This document shows positions 43,630 through 52,376 of a DNA stretch of 64,000 nt, in pieces. Source of the stretch: Actinomadura rubrisoli (lineage in GTDB: Bacteria; Actinomycetota; Actinomycetes; Streptosporangiales; Streptosporangiaceae); NCBI RefSeq assembly GCF_004349215.1, contig NZ_SMKU01000010.1, positions 1 to 64,000 on the forward strand, written 5' to 3'. The notes under the pieces were generated by a model that worked only from the letters and a program-made list of their open reading frames with translations, was not told the DNA's origin and searched no databases. A program made the translations under genes and the position numbers. Numbering within the stretch: position 1 is the first letter of the stretch; each line of letters starts with the position of its first letter.

Positions 43630-44415
43630 TTAGCGGCCTTCGAAGGTGGGTTGCTGCTTCTTCAGGAACGCCTCCGTGGCGTTGTGGTGGTCGGCGGTCT
43701 TTTCGCACAGGTCTTGCAGGACGGCCTCCTTCTCCAGGGAGGACGCCAGATCGCCCGTGGCCGCGTGGTCCAGGGCGGCCTTGACCGCGCCGTAGGACAC
43801 CGTCGGGCCGGCCGCCAGCCGGCGTGCCAGCTCCACGGACGCGGGGGCCAGCTCGTCCGCCGGGACGACCCGGCTCACCAGGCCGATCTCCAGGGCCTCC
43901 GGTGCCTTCACCGGCTCGCCGAGCAGGAGCAGCTCCGCCGCCTTGGCGCGGCCGACCAGGCGTTGCAGGGTCCATGACATGCCGCTGTCGGGCGCGAGGC
44001 CGATCCCGGTGAACGCCGTCGCGAAACGGGCCTTGTCGGACGCCACGACCAGGTCGCACGCGAACGCCAGCGACGCCCCGGCGCCGGCGGCCACGCCGTT
44101 CACCGCCGCGATCACGGGCTTGGCCATCCCCGTGATCGCCAGGACGATCGGGTTGTAGTGCCTGCGGACGGTGTCGTCCAGGCCCCGCCCGGCGGCCAGG
44201 TTGTCGCCGTGCTCGCGCAGGTCCTGCCCGGCGCAGAAGGCCCGTCCCGCCCCCGTGAGGATCACCGCGCGGGCCGAGGCGTCGGCCGCAGCGTGCTCGA
44301 CGGCCGCGCGGAGCGCCTCCTTCATCTCGACCGTCAGCGAGTTCATCGCATCCGGACGGTTGAGTGTGATTGTTCCCACACCATCCGTCACGTCGTAAAG
44401 CACGGTCTCAGACAT
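43630..44415 (-). CDS. enoyl-CoA hydratase/isomerase family protein (PaaG-like)
   Basis: 261 aa from ATG 44415, with GGGAGGG upstream. It is a crotonase-fold protein: 'GVGTITLNRPDAMNSLTVEM', 'GRAFCAGQDLREHGD' (CoA oxyanion loop), 'GMAKPVIAAVNGVAAGAGASLAFACDLVVASDKARF'. The C-A-G-Q-D-L form is usual in PaaG, which isomerises ring-epoxidised phenylacetyl-CoA to an oxepin. Its start overlaps the paaX stop by 8 bp, which supports an aromatic or acyl-CoA catabolic role. Other paa genes are not in the window. Confidence 0.85.
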   Translation of the reverse strand: MSETVLYDVTDGVGTITLNRPDAMNSLTVEMKEALRAAVEHAAADASARAVILTGAGRAFCAGQDLREHGDNLAAGRGLDDTVRRHYNPIVLAITGMAKPVIAAVNGVAAGAGASLAFACDLVVASDKARFATAFTGIGLAPDSGMSWTLQRLVGRAKAAELLLLGEPVKAPEALEIGLVSRVVPADELAPASVELARRLAAGPTVSYGAVKAALDHAATGDLASSLEKEAVLQDLCEKTADHHNATEAFLKKQQPTFEGR

Positions 44416-45208
44416 CGCTGCCCTCCCGGTCGGCCGGTGATACACCCAGGCAACGATCGACGAAACGGGAGGCCGCGGGCAAGAGCCGCGCCGCCTCGGT
44501 GCCGAAGAAGCGCGCCGCGCGGGTGCCCGGCCACCCGGCGGGAAGAAGGTCCGCGGGCAGTCCCGGGTCCCGGAAAAGGAATTTGCGCCATTCGTGGACC
44601 AGCCCGCTGCGCATCGCGAAGGCGTGCTCGTCGGAGTCGGGCGGGGCGGCCAGCGCGGCCTCGGCGTCGGCGAGCCAGCGCTCGTAGGAGCGAGCCAGGC
44701 CGTCCAGGTCCCAGGCCCGCGCAACCAGGCCGTGCGCGTCGCCCTCGTAGGCCGACCGGAACCGCTCGGCGCGCACGGATTCGGCGGCCAGCAAGGGATC
44801 CAGCTCGGGGGAGGACCTCGGCCCGATCCAGGTCGTCTCGTCCAGCCGGGCGTAGCCGAGGTAGGTCAGACCGGCGGTGAGCCGCTCGCGCCGGGCCCGC
44901 TCGCGCACCCGCTCGACCACCAGCAGGTGCCAGTGGCCGTCCCAGGGCTCCAGGTCCCGGTAGATCCGGTGGGCGGCGTCGTCCATGCGCCGCAGGCCCC
45001 GCGGGGTCAGCGCGTAGCCCGGCCCCCGGGGCAGCCGGACGGGTTCCAGCCATTCCTGGCGCACCATTCGGGACACGGCCGTCCGGACGGCGGGGGCGGC
45101 CACGCCGAGCGCCGCCATGAGCCGCACGAGCGCGGCGATCGGGGCTTTTCCCCCGCGCTGGCGAAGGTGGTCCCCGTACAGATCGAACAGCGCCGAACGA
45201 GCATTCAT
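44408..45208 (-). CDS. paaX: PaaX-family transcriptional regulator
   Basis: 266 aa from ATG 45208. The N-terminal winged helix 'ALFDLYGDHLRQRGGKAPIAALVRLMAALGVAAPAVRTAVSRMVRQEWL' and the domain 'YALTPRGLRRMDDAAHRIYR', 'WDGHWHLLVV' are diagnostic of PaaX, the phenylacetyl-CoA-responsive repressor of phenylacetate catabolism. Length is normal (~300 aa family). It heads an overlapping operon with the PaaG-like gene. Effector assumed from the family. Confidence 0.9.
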   Translation of the reverse strand: MNARSALFDLYGDHLRQRGGKAPIAALVRLMAALGVAAPAVRTAVSRMVRQEWLEPVRLPRGPGYALTPRGLRRMDDAAHRIYRDLEPWDGHWHLLVVERVRERARRERLTAGLTYLGYARLDETTWIGPRSSPELDPLLAAESVRAERFRSAYEGDAHGLVARAWDLDGLARSYERWLADAEAALAAPPDSDEHAFAMRSGLVHEWRKFLFRDPGLPADLLPAGWPGTRAARFFGTEAARLLPAASRFVDRCLGVSPADREGSDV

Positions 45209-45363
45209 GATTCCAGTCTTCCGATCTGGAGGCTGATCGTTACCACTTCGCGCCCGGAAGACGAGATAATGGACCACTACTGATGACGCGGATGCGACAG
45301 GCGGCCACGCGGCCAACGGTGCCCGGAGGCCCCACGCGGCCCTGGCAGGAAGGGGATGCACGC

Positions 45364-45531
45364 ATGGCGGCGATGAAGCCGCGGACGGGAGACGGTCCGC
45401 TCGAAGTGACCAAGGAGGGGCGCGGAATCGTCATGCGGGTCCCGCTGGAGGGCGGCGGCCGCCTCGTGGTCGAGCTCTCCGCAGACGAGGCCAAGGAGCT
45501 CGGCGAGGCCCTCAAGGAAGTCGTGGGCTGA
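45364..45531 (+). CDS. DUF3117 domain protein
   Basis: 55 aa: 'MAAMKPRTGDGPLEVTKEG', 'RGIVMRVPLEGGGRLVVELS', 'ADEAKELGEALKEV'. This tiny protein is nearly invariant across actinomycetes (Rv1211 in M. tuberculosis). ATG 45364 follows a GGAAGGGG Shine-Dalgarno. It is divergent from paaX; a -10-like GATAAT at 45265-45270 may drive it. Function unknown. Confidence 0.93.
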   Translation: MAAMKPRTGDGPLEVTKEGRGIVMRVPLEGGGRLVVELSADEAKELGEALKEVVG

Positions 45532-45662
45532 CGGCTCCGCCTTCTTCCGGCTTTGAGGTGACGGTCCCGGCGGCATCGCCGGGACCCTCGCCGTTCCCGT
45601 ACCAGGCACGACCCGGCGGCATCCGCGCCCACCCGCGAACCGATTGAGGGGGACCCACCACC

Positions 45663-47132
45663 ATGCCCATCGAGACCCGCGTCCACGGTGCCGGCGGCAC
45701 CGTGTCGCAGACGGCGGACGAGCTCGGTGCCGAGGCGGTGGCGGTGCCGGTCAGGTCCGGGCCCGTGGCGCCCGCCGCGGAGGTCGCGGCGTCGCTGCCG
45801 TTCACGCTGGACGAGCTGCTGGCGCTCCACAAGGCCAAGGGCGAGCCGGGCGAGGTCGTCCCCACCCAGGTGCGGGTGGGCGGCAAGGTGCGGGAGCTGC
45901 TGCTGTACGGGGTGGGCGAGGCGTCGCCCGCGGACCTGCGCAAGGCGGGCGCCGCCCTCGCCCGGCGCGGCCGGGGCCGCGCGGTCCTCGTCGCGGGCGT
46001 GCCGTCCGGCGATCTCGCCGCCTTCGTCGAGGGCGCGCTGCTCGCCTCGTACGAGTTCAAGATCGGCGCGCCGTCCCCGAAGGGGCCGCTCGGGGCGCTC
46101 GCCGTGCTGACCGAGGCCGGGCCCGAGGCCGACGCCCCGGCGATCGAGCGCGGCACGGCGCGGGCCCGGGCCGCCGCGCTGGCGCGCGACCTCGCCAACA
46201 CCCCGTCCGGCGAGAAGGACCCCTCCTGGCTGTCCGCGCGGGCCGGGCAGGTCGCCGCCGACGCCGGCCTCACCGTCCGCGTCCGCGGTGAGAAGGAGCT
46301 GGCGGAGGGCGGCTTCGGCGGCCTGCTGGCCGTCGGCGCCGGGTCCGCGCGGCCGCCCCGCCTGATCGAGATGTCCTACGTCCCGGAGCCGGACGGCGAC
46401 GCGCCCGGACGGCACGTCGTCCTGGTCGGCAAGGGCATCACGTTCGACAGCGGCGGCCTGTCGCTCAAGCCGAACGACAACATGAAGCTGATGAAGACCG
46501 ACATGGCGGGCGGCGGCGTGGTGATCGCCGTCATGAGCGCCCTGCGCGCCCTCGGCGTCCGCGCCCGCGTGACCGGTCTCGTCGCCGCCGCGGAGAACAT
46601 GCCGTCGGGCTCGTCCATGCGGCCCGGCGACGTCATCGCCCACTACGGCGGGACGACGTCGGAGGTGCTCAACACCGACGCCGAGGGACGGCTCGTCCTC
46701 GCCGACGCGCTCGCCTACGCCGACGCCGAGCTGGACCCCGACGTCATCGTGGACGTGGCGACGCTGACCGGCGCGGCCAAGGTCGCGCTGGGCCTGCGCA
46801 CCGGGGCGCTGTTCGCCAACGACGACGCCCTGGCCCGGGCCCTCACCGAGGCCGGGGCGGCGGCGGGCGAACCGGTGTGGCGGCTGCCCCTCGTCGACGA
46901 CTACCGTCCCGCGATCGACTCCGACGTCGCCGACATCAACAACATCGGCCGTCCCGGCTACGGCGGCGGCTCCATCACCGCGGCGCTGTTCCTGCGCGAG
47001 TTCGTCGGCGACCGCGCGTGGGCCCACCTGGACGTGGCGGGCCCGGGACGGTCCGCGTCCGAGGACGCCGAGATCACGCGCGGCGCGACCGGCTTCGGCG
47101 CCCGCCTCCTGCTGGACTGGCTGACCGCCTAG
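45663..47132 (+). CDS. pepA: leucyl aminopeptidase (M17 family)
   Basis: 489 aa of normal length. The C-terminal catalytic domain carries 'LVGKGITFDSGGLSLKP' (metal Lys/Asp), 'MKTDMAGGGVV' (metal Asp, catalytic Lys nearby) and N-T-D-A-E-G-R-L (metal Asp/Glu and Arg), the two-zinc site of M17 enzymes. The N-terminal ~160 residues are the regulatory/hexamer domain. It releases N-terminal residues from cytoplasmic peptides. A terminator follows the stop. Confidence 0.94.
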   Translation: MPIETRVHGAGGTVSQTADELGAEAVAVPVRSGPVAPAAEVAASLPFTLDELLALHKAKGEPGEVVPTQVRVGGKVRELLLYGVGEASPADLRKAGAALARRGRGRAVLVAGVPSGDLAAFVEGALLASYEFKIGAPSPKGPLGALAVLTEAGPEADAPAIERGTARARAAALARDLANTPSGEKDPSWLSARAGQVAADAGLTVRVRGEKELAEGGFGGLLAVGAGSARPPRLIEMSYVPEPDGDAPGRHVVLVGKGITFDSGGLSLKPNDNMKLMKTDMAGGGVVIAVMSALRALGVRARVTGLVAAAENMPSGSSMRPGDVIAHYGGTTSEVLNTDAEGRLVLADALAYADAELDPDVIVDVATLTGAAKVALGLRTGALFANDDALARALTEAGAAAGEPVWRLPLVDDYRPAIDSDVADINNIGRPGYGGGSITAALFLREFVGDRAWAHLDVAGPGRSASEDAEITRGATGFGARLLLDWLTA

Positions 47133-47144
47133 CGCCTCCGGAAT

Positions 47145-47178
47145 AAACCCGCTGCTCAGAGGGGGCGGCGGGTTTCTT
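47145..47178 (+). terminator. rho-independent terminator of pepA
   Basis: AAACCCGC (47145-47152) pairs with GCGGGTTT (47168-47175), followed by CTT. The A-rich left flank and T-rich right flank make it potentially bidirectional. Confidence 0.8.
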
Positions 47179-47190
47179 CATGTCCGGGAC

Positions 47191-47217
47191 CAATCCGCCG
47201 CTCACCGGGCTCCGAAT
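47191..47217 (+). promoter_or_regulatory. SigK-like promoter, possibly giving a leaderless mRNA
   Basis: CAATCC (47191-47196) and CCGAAT (47212-47217) are 15 nt apart. From memory the SigK consensus in mycobacteria is CCATCC-N16/17-CCGAAT. The transcript would begin about 47224, at or next to the in-frame GTG 47225 of the molybdopterin oxidoreductase gene. The operon encodes sigK itself, so autoregulation fits. Confidence 0.4.
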
Positions 47218-47224
47218 GCTCCCC

Positions 47225-48769
47225 GTGACGGAACGACAACGGACGCGGGAAGCGGCAGCGGGGGTGCCCCTCGGGGCGCTGATCGGGCTTCTCGCGGGCG
47301 CGGCGGCCCTCGGCGTCGCCGAGCTGGCCGCCGCGTTCACCGGGCCGCGCTCCGCCCCGCTGATCGCCGTCGGCGGCACCGCCGTCGACCTGACGCCCGA
47401 ATGGCTGAAGGACTTCGCGATCCGCACCTTCGGCACCCACGACAAGCAGGTGCTCCTGGGGACGGTCGCGGCGGGCGCGGTCGTCTGCGCCGCGCTGATC
47501 GGCGTGCTGGCCCGCCGCCACCGCGTCCCCGCGTCCGGCGGGCTCGCCCTGCTGGGCCTCGCCGGGGTCGCCGCCGCGCTGACCAGGCCGTCCACCACGG
47601 CGGTCGCGGCCGTTCCGGCGCTGGCCGGCACCGCGGCCGGTGTCGCGGCCCTCCTGCTGCTGTCCGCGAGGGCCGCCCGGGCGGCCGCGGCGCACAGGGC
47701 ATGCGGTGACCGGCGGGGATTCCTGTTCGGCGCGGGCGGGACCGTACTGGTGGCCGCCCTGTCCGGGACGGCCGGACGGCTGCTCGCCGGGCGGCGCAGC
47801 GTCGCCGGGGCCCGGCGGAACCTGCGGCTCCCGGCACCGAGCAGCCCGGCCGCCCCGCTGCCCGCCGGTGCCGGTCTCCGCGTTCCCGGCGTCACGCCGT
47901 TCGTGCCGCCCGGCCGCGACTTCTACCGCGTCGACACCGCGCTCGTCCTGCCCCAGGTCGACCCCGGGACGTGGACGCTGCGCGTGCACGGGATGGTCGA
48001 CCGCCCGTTCGAGATCACCTTCGACGAGCTGCTGCGGCTCCCGCTGCTGGAGCGCGACATCACCCTGACCTGCGTCTCCAACGAGGTCGGCGGCCCGTAC
48101 GCCGGGCACGCGCGCTGGCTCGGCGCGTCGCTGCCGGAACTGCTGCGGCGCGCCGGGGTCCGCTCTGGGGCCGACCAGGTGCTCAGCCGGTCCGCCGACG
48201 GCTTCACCGCGAGCACCCCCATCGAGACGGTCATGGACGGGCGGGACGCGCTGCTGGCCGTCGGCATGAACGGCGAGCCCCTCCCCATCGCCCACGGGTT
48301 CCCCGCCCGGCTGGTGGTTCCCGGGCTGTTCGGCTACGTCTCGGCCACCAAGTGGGTCGTGGACCTCAAGGTCACCCGGTTCGCCGACGACAGGGCGTAC
48401 TGGACGCGGCGCGGCTGGGCCGACCACGCCCCCGTCCACACCATGGCGCGCATCGACGTGCCCGGCGCCCTCAAGCGGGTCCGGGCCGGATGGGTGCCGG
48501 TCGCCGGGGTGGCCTGGGCCCAGCACCGCGGGATCGCCGCCGTCGAGGTCCGCGTGGACGGCGGCCCCTGGCGGCGGGCGCACCTGGCGCCCGTCCCGAA
48601 CACCGACACGTGGCGGCAGTGGTTCCTCGAATGGGACGCCGCCCCCGGCACCCACCGGCTGGAGGCGCGGGCGACCGACGCCACCGGCGCCGTCCAGACC
48701 GAGCGGCGTGCCGACCCCTATCCGTCCGGTGCCACGGGATGGCACTCGGTCGTGGTCACGGTCACATGA
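47225..48769 (+). CDS. membrane molybdopterin-dependent oxidoreductase (sulfite oxidase fold)
   Basis: 514 aa from GTG 47225; in-frame ATG 47180 and ATG 47216 are alternatives, but 47180 lies just beyond the pepA terminator and both precede or overlap a likely promoter. Four to five membrane helices (first ~160 residues) precede the oxidoreductase domain: 'WTLRVHGMVDRPFEITFDELLRLPL', then C-V-S-N-E-V-G-G, whose Cys should ligate molybdenum, 'LVVPGLFGYVSATKWVVDLKV' and a C-terminal beta-sandwich dimerisation domain. Likely an extracytoplasmic reductase. First gene of the fasciclin-sigK-rskA operon. Confidence 0.85.
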   Translation: MTERQRTREAAAGVPLGALIGLLAGAAALGVAELAAAFTGPRSAPLIAVGGTAVDLTPEWLKDFAIRTFGTHDKQVLLGTVAAGAVVCAALIGVLARRHRVPASGGLALLGLAGVAAALTRPSTTAVAAVPALAGTAAGVAALLLLSARAARAAAAHRACGDRRGFLFGAGGTVLVAALSGTAGRLLAGRRSVAGARRNLRLPAPSSPAAPLPAGAGLRVPGVTPFVPPGRDFYRVDTALVLPQVDPGTWTLRVHGMVDRPFEITFDELLRLPLLERDITLTCVSNEVGGPYAGHARWLGASLPELLRRAGVRSGADQVLSRSADGFTASTPIETVMDGRDALLAVGMNGEPLPIAHGFPARLVVPGLFGYVSATKWVVDLKVTRFADDRAYWTRRGWADHAPVHTMARIDVPGALKRVRAGWVPVAGVAWAQHRGIAAVEVRVDGGPWRRAHLAPVPNTDTWRQWFLEWDAAPGTHRLEARATDATGAVQTERRADPYPSGATGWHSVVVTVT

Positions 48770-48806
48770 CCTGCCCCATCCGGAAACGCGAGAACAGGAG
48801 CACACC

Positions 48807-49433
48807 ATGAGGATCCGTGCACTCGGAGCCGGCGCCCTCGCCCTCGGGCTGGCCCTCGGCCTGGCGGCCTGCGGCGGGGACGACGACGGAGGCGCCGGCG
48901 CCGCCGCGGCGACGTCCGCCGCCCCCGCGCCGAGCACCCCGGCCGCGCCGGACGCCGCCGCGTCCGGCCCGTTCGGACCCGCCTGCTCCACCATCCCGAA
49001 GTCGGGCGAGGGCAGCTTCACCGGCATGGCCGACGACCCGGTGGCGACCGCCGCGTCCAACAACCCGGCCCTGTCCACGCTGGTCACCGCCGTGAAGAAG
49101 GCCGGGCTGGCGGACACGCTGAACTCCGCCAAGGACATCACCGTGTTCGCGCCGACCAACGACGCGTTCGCCAAGATCCCGAAGAAGGACCTGGACGCGG
49201 TGCTGGCGGACAAGAAGAAGCTCACCGCCGTCCTCACCTACCACGTGGTCCCCGGCCGCCAGGCGCCCTCGGCGCTCGGAGCCGGCGACTTCAAGACGCT
49301 GCAGGGCGGGACGGTCGCCACGTCCGGCTCGGGGGAGTCGTACAAGGTCGCGGACGCGTCGGTGGTGTGCGGGAACGTCCCGACCCGGAACGCGACCGTC
49401 TACATCATCGACTCGGTGCTCATGCCGAAGTGA
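48807..49433 (+). CDS. fasciclin-domain lipoprotein (MPT83-like)
   Basis: 208 aa from ATG 48807, six bases after AGGAG. Lipobox L-A-A-C-G-G near residue 20-25, then an Ala/Pro linker and one FAS1 domain: 'STLVTAVKKAGLADTLNSAKDITVFAPTNDAFAKI', 'LTYHVVPGRQ', 'ATVYIIDSVLMP'. It resembles MPT70/MPT83 of M. tuberculosis, which are SigK-controlled surface antigens; sigK is 22 bp downstream here. Probable adhesion or matrix role on the cell surface. Confidence 0.9.
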   Translation: MRIRALGAGALALGLALGLAACGGDDDGGAGAAAATSAAPAPSTPAAPDAAASGPFGPACSTIPKSGEGSFTGMADDPVATAASNNPALSTLVTAVKKAGLADTLNSAKDITVFAPTNDAFAKIPKKDLDAVLADKKKLTAVLTYHVVPGRQAPSALGAGDFKTLQGGTVATSGSGESYKVADASVVCGNVPTRNATVYIIDSVLMPK

Positions 49434-49455
49434 CCTAGCGGAGAAATCTTCGAGC

Positions 49456-50097
49456 ATGGCCAATCCGCGGTCCGCCGGGGGACGAACAAGCACTGTGGAG
49501 ACGAGTCACGCCCGATCGCCCCGCCCCTGGCACCGGGGCCGCGGAGCCGAGCCGCAGGACGAGCTGGCGGTGCTGCTGGACCAGGTCGCCCGGGGAGACG
49601 AGTCCGCGTTCGCGCGGGTCTACGATCTCGTCGCGGGCCCCGTGTACGGGCTCGTCCTGCGGGTCCTCCGGGATCCGGCGCAGTCGGAAGAGGTCGCCCA
49701 GGAGGCCCTGATCGCGCTGTGGCGCACCGCGTCGCGGTTCGATCCGGAGCGCGGCAGCGCGATGTCGTGGGTGATGACGCTCGCCCACCGGCGGGCGGTC
49801 GACCGGGTGCGGTCGGCGCAGGCCGCCACGGACCGGGAGCAGCGGGCTCACCGGGCCTCCGTTCCCGCGTTCGACGAGGTCGCCGAGGAGGTGGAGGGCC
49901 GGATGGAACGCGACCGGGTCCGGCGCTGCCTGGGCGGCCTGACCGAGTTGCAGCGCGAGTCGGTGACCCTCGCCTACTACGGCGGCTACACCTACCGTGA
50001 GGTGGCCGACCTGCTGAAGGTGTCGCTCGGGACGGTGAAGACGCGGATGCGGGACGGGCTGATCAGGATGCGCGACTGCCTGGGGGTGGAGCGGTGA
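49456..50097 (+). CDS. sigK: ECF RNA polymerase sigma factor SigK
   Basis: 213 aa from ATG 49456 (GTG 49495 possible). Region 2 reads 'AFARVYDLVAGPVYGLVLRVLRDPAQSEEVAQEALIALWRTA' and region 4 'LTELQRESVTLAYYGGYTYREVADLLKVSLGTVKTRMRDGL'. The context (Mo-oxidoreductase, fasciclin protein, and a zinc-finger anti-sigma overlapping the stop by GTGA) is that of the SigK/RskA system. It should transcribe this operon when RskA is inactivated. Confidence 0.92.
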   Translation: MANPRSAGGRTSTVETSHARSPRPWHRGRGAEPQDELAVLLDQVARGDESAFARVYDLVAGPVYGLVLRVLRDPAQSEEVAQEALIALWRTASRFDPERGSAMSWVMTLAHRRAVDRVRSAQAATDREQRAHRASVPAFDEVAEEVEGRMERDRVRRCLGGLTELQRESVTLAYYGGYTYREVADLLKVSLGTVKTRMRDGLIRMRDCLGVER

Positions 50098-50819
50098 CCC
50101 ACGCTTCGCCGGCGGTCCACGCGCTCGCGGGCGCGTACGCGCTCGACGGGCTCTCCGAGACCGAGCGCCGCCAGTTCGAGGACCACCTCGGCGAGTGCGA
50201 CGAATGCGCGCAGGAGGTGCGCGGCCTCCGGGAGACCGCCGCGCGGCTCGGAGTGGCCGCCGCTGTCCCGGCACCGGCGGGGCTGCGCGCGCGTGTGCTG
50301 GCCGATGTGGCCAGGACCCGCCAGACCCCGCCCTATCCGGAAGCGGGCGCCCGCTTCCGGATGGGACGAAGCGCTCCGCGCCTGCTCGCCGTGGCCGCCG
50401 CGGCCTGCCTGGTCATCGCGGTCGCGTTCGGGGTGGTCGCCCAGCGCGCCGACCAGCGCGCCGACCGCCTCCAGGCGTCGCGCGACCGGGTCCACTCCGT
50501 GCTCTCGGCCCCGGACGCGCGGGCCGTCACAGGCCCGGTGGGGACGGGCGGTCAGGGCACTGTCGTGGTGTCGCGGCAGCGGAACAGGGCCGTCGTGGTC
50601 ATGGCGGGGCTCCCATCCGCGCCAACGGCCCGGACGTACGAGCTGTGGCTGATGGGGGCTGGGGCGCCCCGTCCGGCGGGGCTCATGAGGAGGGCGTCCG
50701 GGCCGGTGGTGCTGGAGGACGTGGGGGCCGCGACGCAGGTGGGGCTCACGATCGAGCCGGCCGCCGGGTCCCGCGCGCCGACCACTCCGCCGATCTTCGC
50801 CGCCGCCCTGCCCGGCTGA
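50094..50819 (+). CDS. rskA: anti-sigma-K factor RskA
   Basis: 241 aa from GTG 50094, coupled to sigK by a 4-bp overlap. The N-terminal zinc-finger-like anti-sigma domain contains H-L-G-E-C-D-E-C (residues ~32-39). One membrane helix (about residues 101-118) leads to the external RskA domain 'GTVVVSRQRNRAVVVMAGLPSAPTARTYELWLMG' and 'VGLTIEPAAGS'. It should bind SigK in the cytoplasm and free it after regulated proteolysis. A 28-bp perfect palindrome lies in the coding sequence just before the membrane helix. Confidence 0.92.
   Translation: MTHASPAVHALAGAYALDGLSETERRQFEDHLGECDECAQEVRGLRETAARLGVAAAVPAPAGLRARVLADVARTRQTPPYPEAGARFRMGRSAPRLLAVAAAACLVIAVAFGVVAQRADQRADRLQASRDRVHSVLSAPDARAVTGPVGTGGQGTVVVSRQRNRAVVVMAGLPSAPTARTYELWLMGAGAPRPAGLMRRASGPVVLEDVGAATQVGLTIEPAAGSRAPTTPPIFAAALPG
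50335..50362 (+). repeat. 28-bp perfect palindrome within rskA
   Basis: ATCCGGAAGCGGGC is followed without spacer by its exact reverse complement. It encodes residues ~81-90 in the linker between the zinc domain and membrane helix. It could form a cruciform, an mRNA hairpin, or a protein-binding site. Confidence 0.9.
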
Positions 50820-50832
50820 TCGCCGGGGACGG

Positions 50833-51516
50833 TCACACGGTCCGGCGGTCGATCACCGGGACCGGGCGGCGGCGCCTGGCCTGCTTGACGATCTGCGGGA
50901 GCGTGGCGTCCCAGCCCCGCTCCACCACGAAGCACCAGCGGACGGCCTCGGCCGTCGCCGGGACGTCCCGCATGGTCAGCGCCACCAGCTGCGGCCGCTC
51001 CGCCGTCCGGGCCATCTCCGCCAGCTCGGCGGTCGGCAGGAACACCACGTAGTCCAGCTCGCCCTTGCGGCCGCCCGGGACGCCGCGCCGCAGCGCCGCG
51101 ATCGCGCTCACGTCCGTCCAGGGCAGCGTGCGGCCGGCCCCGCGCGGCAGCGGCCAGCGGGCGGGACGGCGCACCCCGGCGGCGCTCAGCTCCAGGACGG
51201 GGCGCCGGGCGAGCATCCCCCCGCCCGAGACGAGCAGGCCCGTCCCGAACAGGGTGATCCCGGCCACGCCGAGCAGCAGGAACGCCAGGCTGCCCACGCC
51301 CATGCCGCGCATCACCGCACCGGCGACGAACCCGATCGAGGCCAGGAAGAGGATCAGCAGCGCGAGGAGCTGCCAGACGGCCCACCAGGTCACCCGGTTC
51401 CGCACCCCGAACACCGCACCGCCCGCGCCACCGCCTCCGCCGGTGGCGCCGCCCGTATCGCCGCCCGTGTCGCCTGCCGAGGCGGACGGGTCGGGGCGAT
51501 CACCGGTGCGGCCCAT
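50833..51516 (-). CDS. membrane protein with PH-like domain
   Basis: 227 aa from ATG 51516, five bases after the O-methyltransferase stop, so translation is probably coupled. A Gly/Thr/Asp-rich cytoplasmic head is followed by two membrane helices (residues ~45-95) and a soluble domain: '[37 protein letters not shown]', reminiscent of bacterial PH (DUF304-type) domains. No enzyme motif. Function unknown. Confidence 0.7.
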   Translation of the reverse strand: MGRTGDRPDPSASAGDTGGDTGGATGGGGGAGGAVFGVRNRVTWWAVWQLLALLILFLASIGFVAGAVMRGMGVGSLAFLLLGVAGITLFGTGLLVSGGGMLARRPVLELSAAGVRRPARWPLPRGAGRTLPWTDVSAIAALRRGVPGGRKGELDYVVFLPTAELAEMARTAERPQLVALTMRDVPATAEAVRWCFVVERGWDATLPQIVKQARRRRPVPVIDRRTV

Positions 51517-51521
51517 CGGGG

Positions 51522-52124
51522 TCAGTCGCGCCTCACCGCGCACAGGAGCCCGTCGCCCACCGGGACCAGCAGCGACACCAGCCGCTCGTCGTCGCGGACC
51601 ATCCGGTGCACCTCGCGGATCGCCTCGGTCGTCGGGTCGCGCCGGGACCGGTCGGCCACCTGATGGCCCCAGAGCGCGTTGTCGAACGCGACCACGCCGC
51701 CCGGCCGCAGCAGGCGCAGCGCGGCCGTCAGGTACTCGGGATACTCCTGCTTCACCGCGTCGCAGAACACCATGTCGTAGGCGCCGTCGGTGAGGCGCGG
51801 CAGCACCTCCAGCGCCCGCCCGGTGATCATCCGGGTACGGGACGCGCCGAGGCCCGCCTCGCGGTAGGCCAGCTTGGCCAGCCGCTGGTGCTCGGGCTCC
51901 ACGTCGACGCTCGTCAGCACCGCGTCCTTGGCCATGCCGCGCAGCAGCCAGATGCCGGACACGCCGCAGCCGGAGCCCACCTCGACGACCGTCCGGGCGC
52001 CGATCAGGGTCGCCAGAAAGCGCAGCGCCGCACCGCCGGCCGGGCCGATCGCCGACGCGCCGACCTCCTCGCCGCGGCGCCTGGCGCTCAGCAGCGCCTC
52101 GTCTTCGGGGAGGAACTCCTCCAC
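51522..52124 (-). CDS. O-methyltransferase (Rv1220c-like)
   Basis: 200 aa from GTG 52124. SAM motif '[17 protein letters not shown]' (residues ~46-62), '[21 protein letters not shown]', '[10 protein letters not shown]' and '[20 protein letters not shown]' place it with class I O-methyltransferases of the caffeoyl-CoA type. Coding similarity seems to extend upstream in frame ([11 protein letters not shown]) to an ATC at 52154 five bases after a perfect AGGAGG, so the true start may be non-canonical. It is divergent from sigE, as Rv1220c is in M. tuberculosis. Confidence 0.88.
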   Translation of the reverse strand: MEEFLPEDEALLSARRRGEEVGASAIGPAGGAALRFLATLIGARTVVEVGSGCGVSGIWLLRGMAKDAVLTSVDVEPEHQRLAKLAYREAGLGASRTRMITGRALEVLPRLTDGAYDMVFCDAVKQEYPEYLTAALRLLRPGGVVAFDNALWGHQVADRSRRDPTTEAIREVHRMVRDDERLVSLLVPVGDGLLCAVRRD

Positions 52125-52213
52125 GTAGGCCAGGGTGGCCTGAATGGCGTCGATGGCTGCCTCCTCGCGGGACCCCCGCCTGGCTCATGCTGGAAAGACC
52201 ATATCGCTGACGG

Positions 52214-52239
52214 GGAACCATCTGGAGTTCCAGCGCGTT
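52214..52239 (+). promoter_or_regulatory. ECF-type promoter upstream of sigE
   Basis: GGAAC (52214-52218), 17 nt, CGTT (52236-52239) fits the actinobacterial ECF consensus GGAAC-N16/17-CGTT used by SigE/SigH-type factors. It lies 138 bp before ATG 52377, suggesting autoregulation or control by another ECF factor. Confidence 0.6.
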
Positions 52240-52376
52240 CTAACCAGCGACGGAGCCCACCGGCCAGGTGTGCCCCGCAGGAGCACCGAGTCGGTCCAGA
52301 ACCGCCCCAGCCCAGGCGAGACCGTGCCGTTCCAAGGCGACAGCCTTGGCTCACAAGAGAGGAACAGCCCGGCACC

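Noticed and set aside
45240..45275. Promoter for DUF3117 (TTACCA...GATAAT)
   Set aside because: The -10-like GATAAT is plausible, but the spacing to TTACCA is 19 bp and no other support exists, so it is only mentioned in the gene entry.
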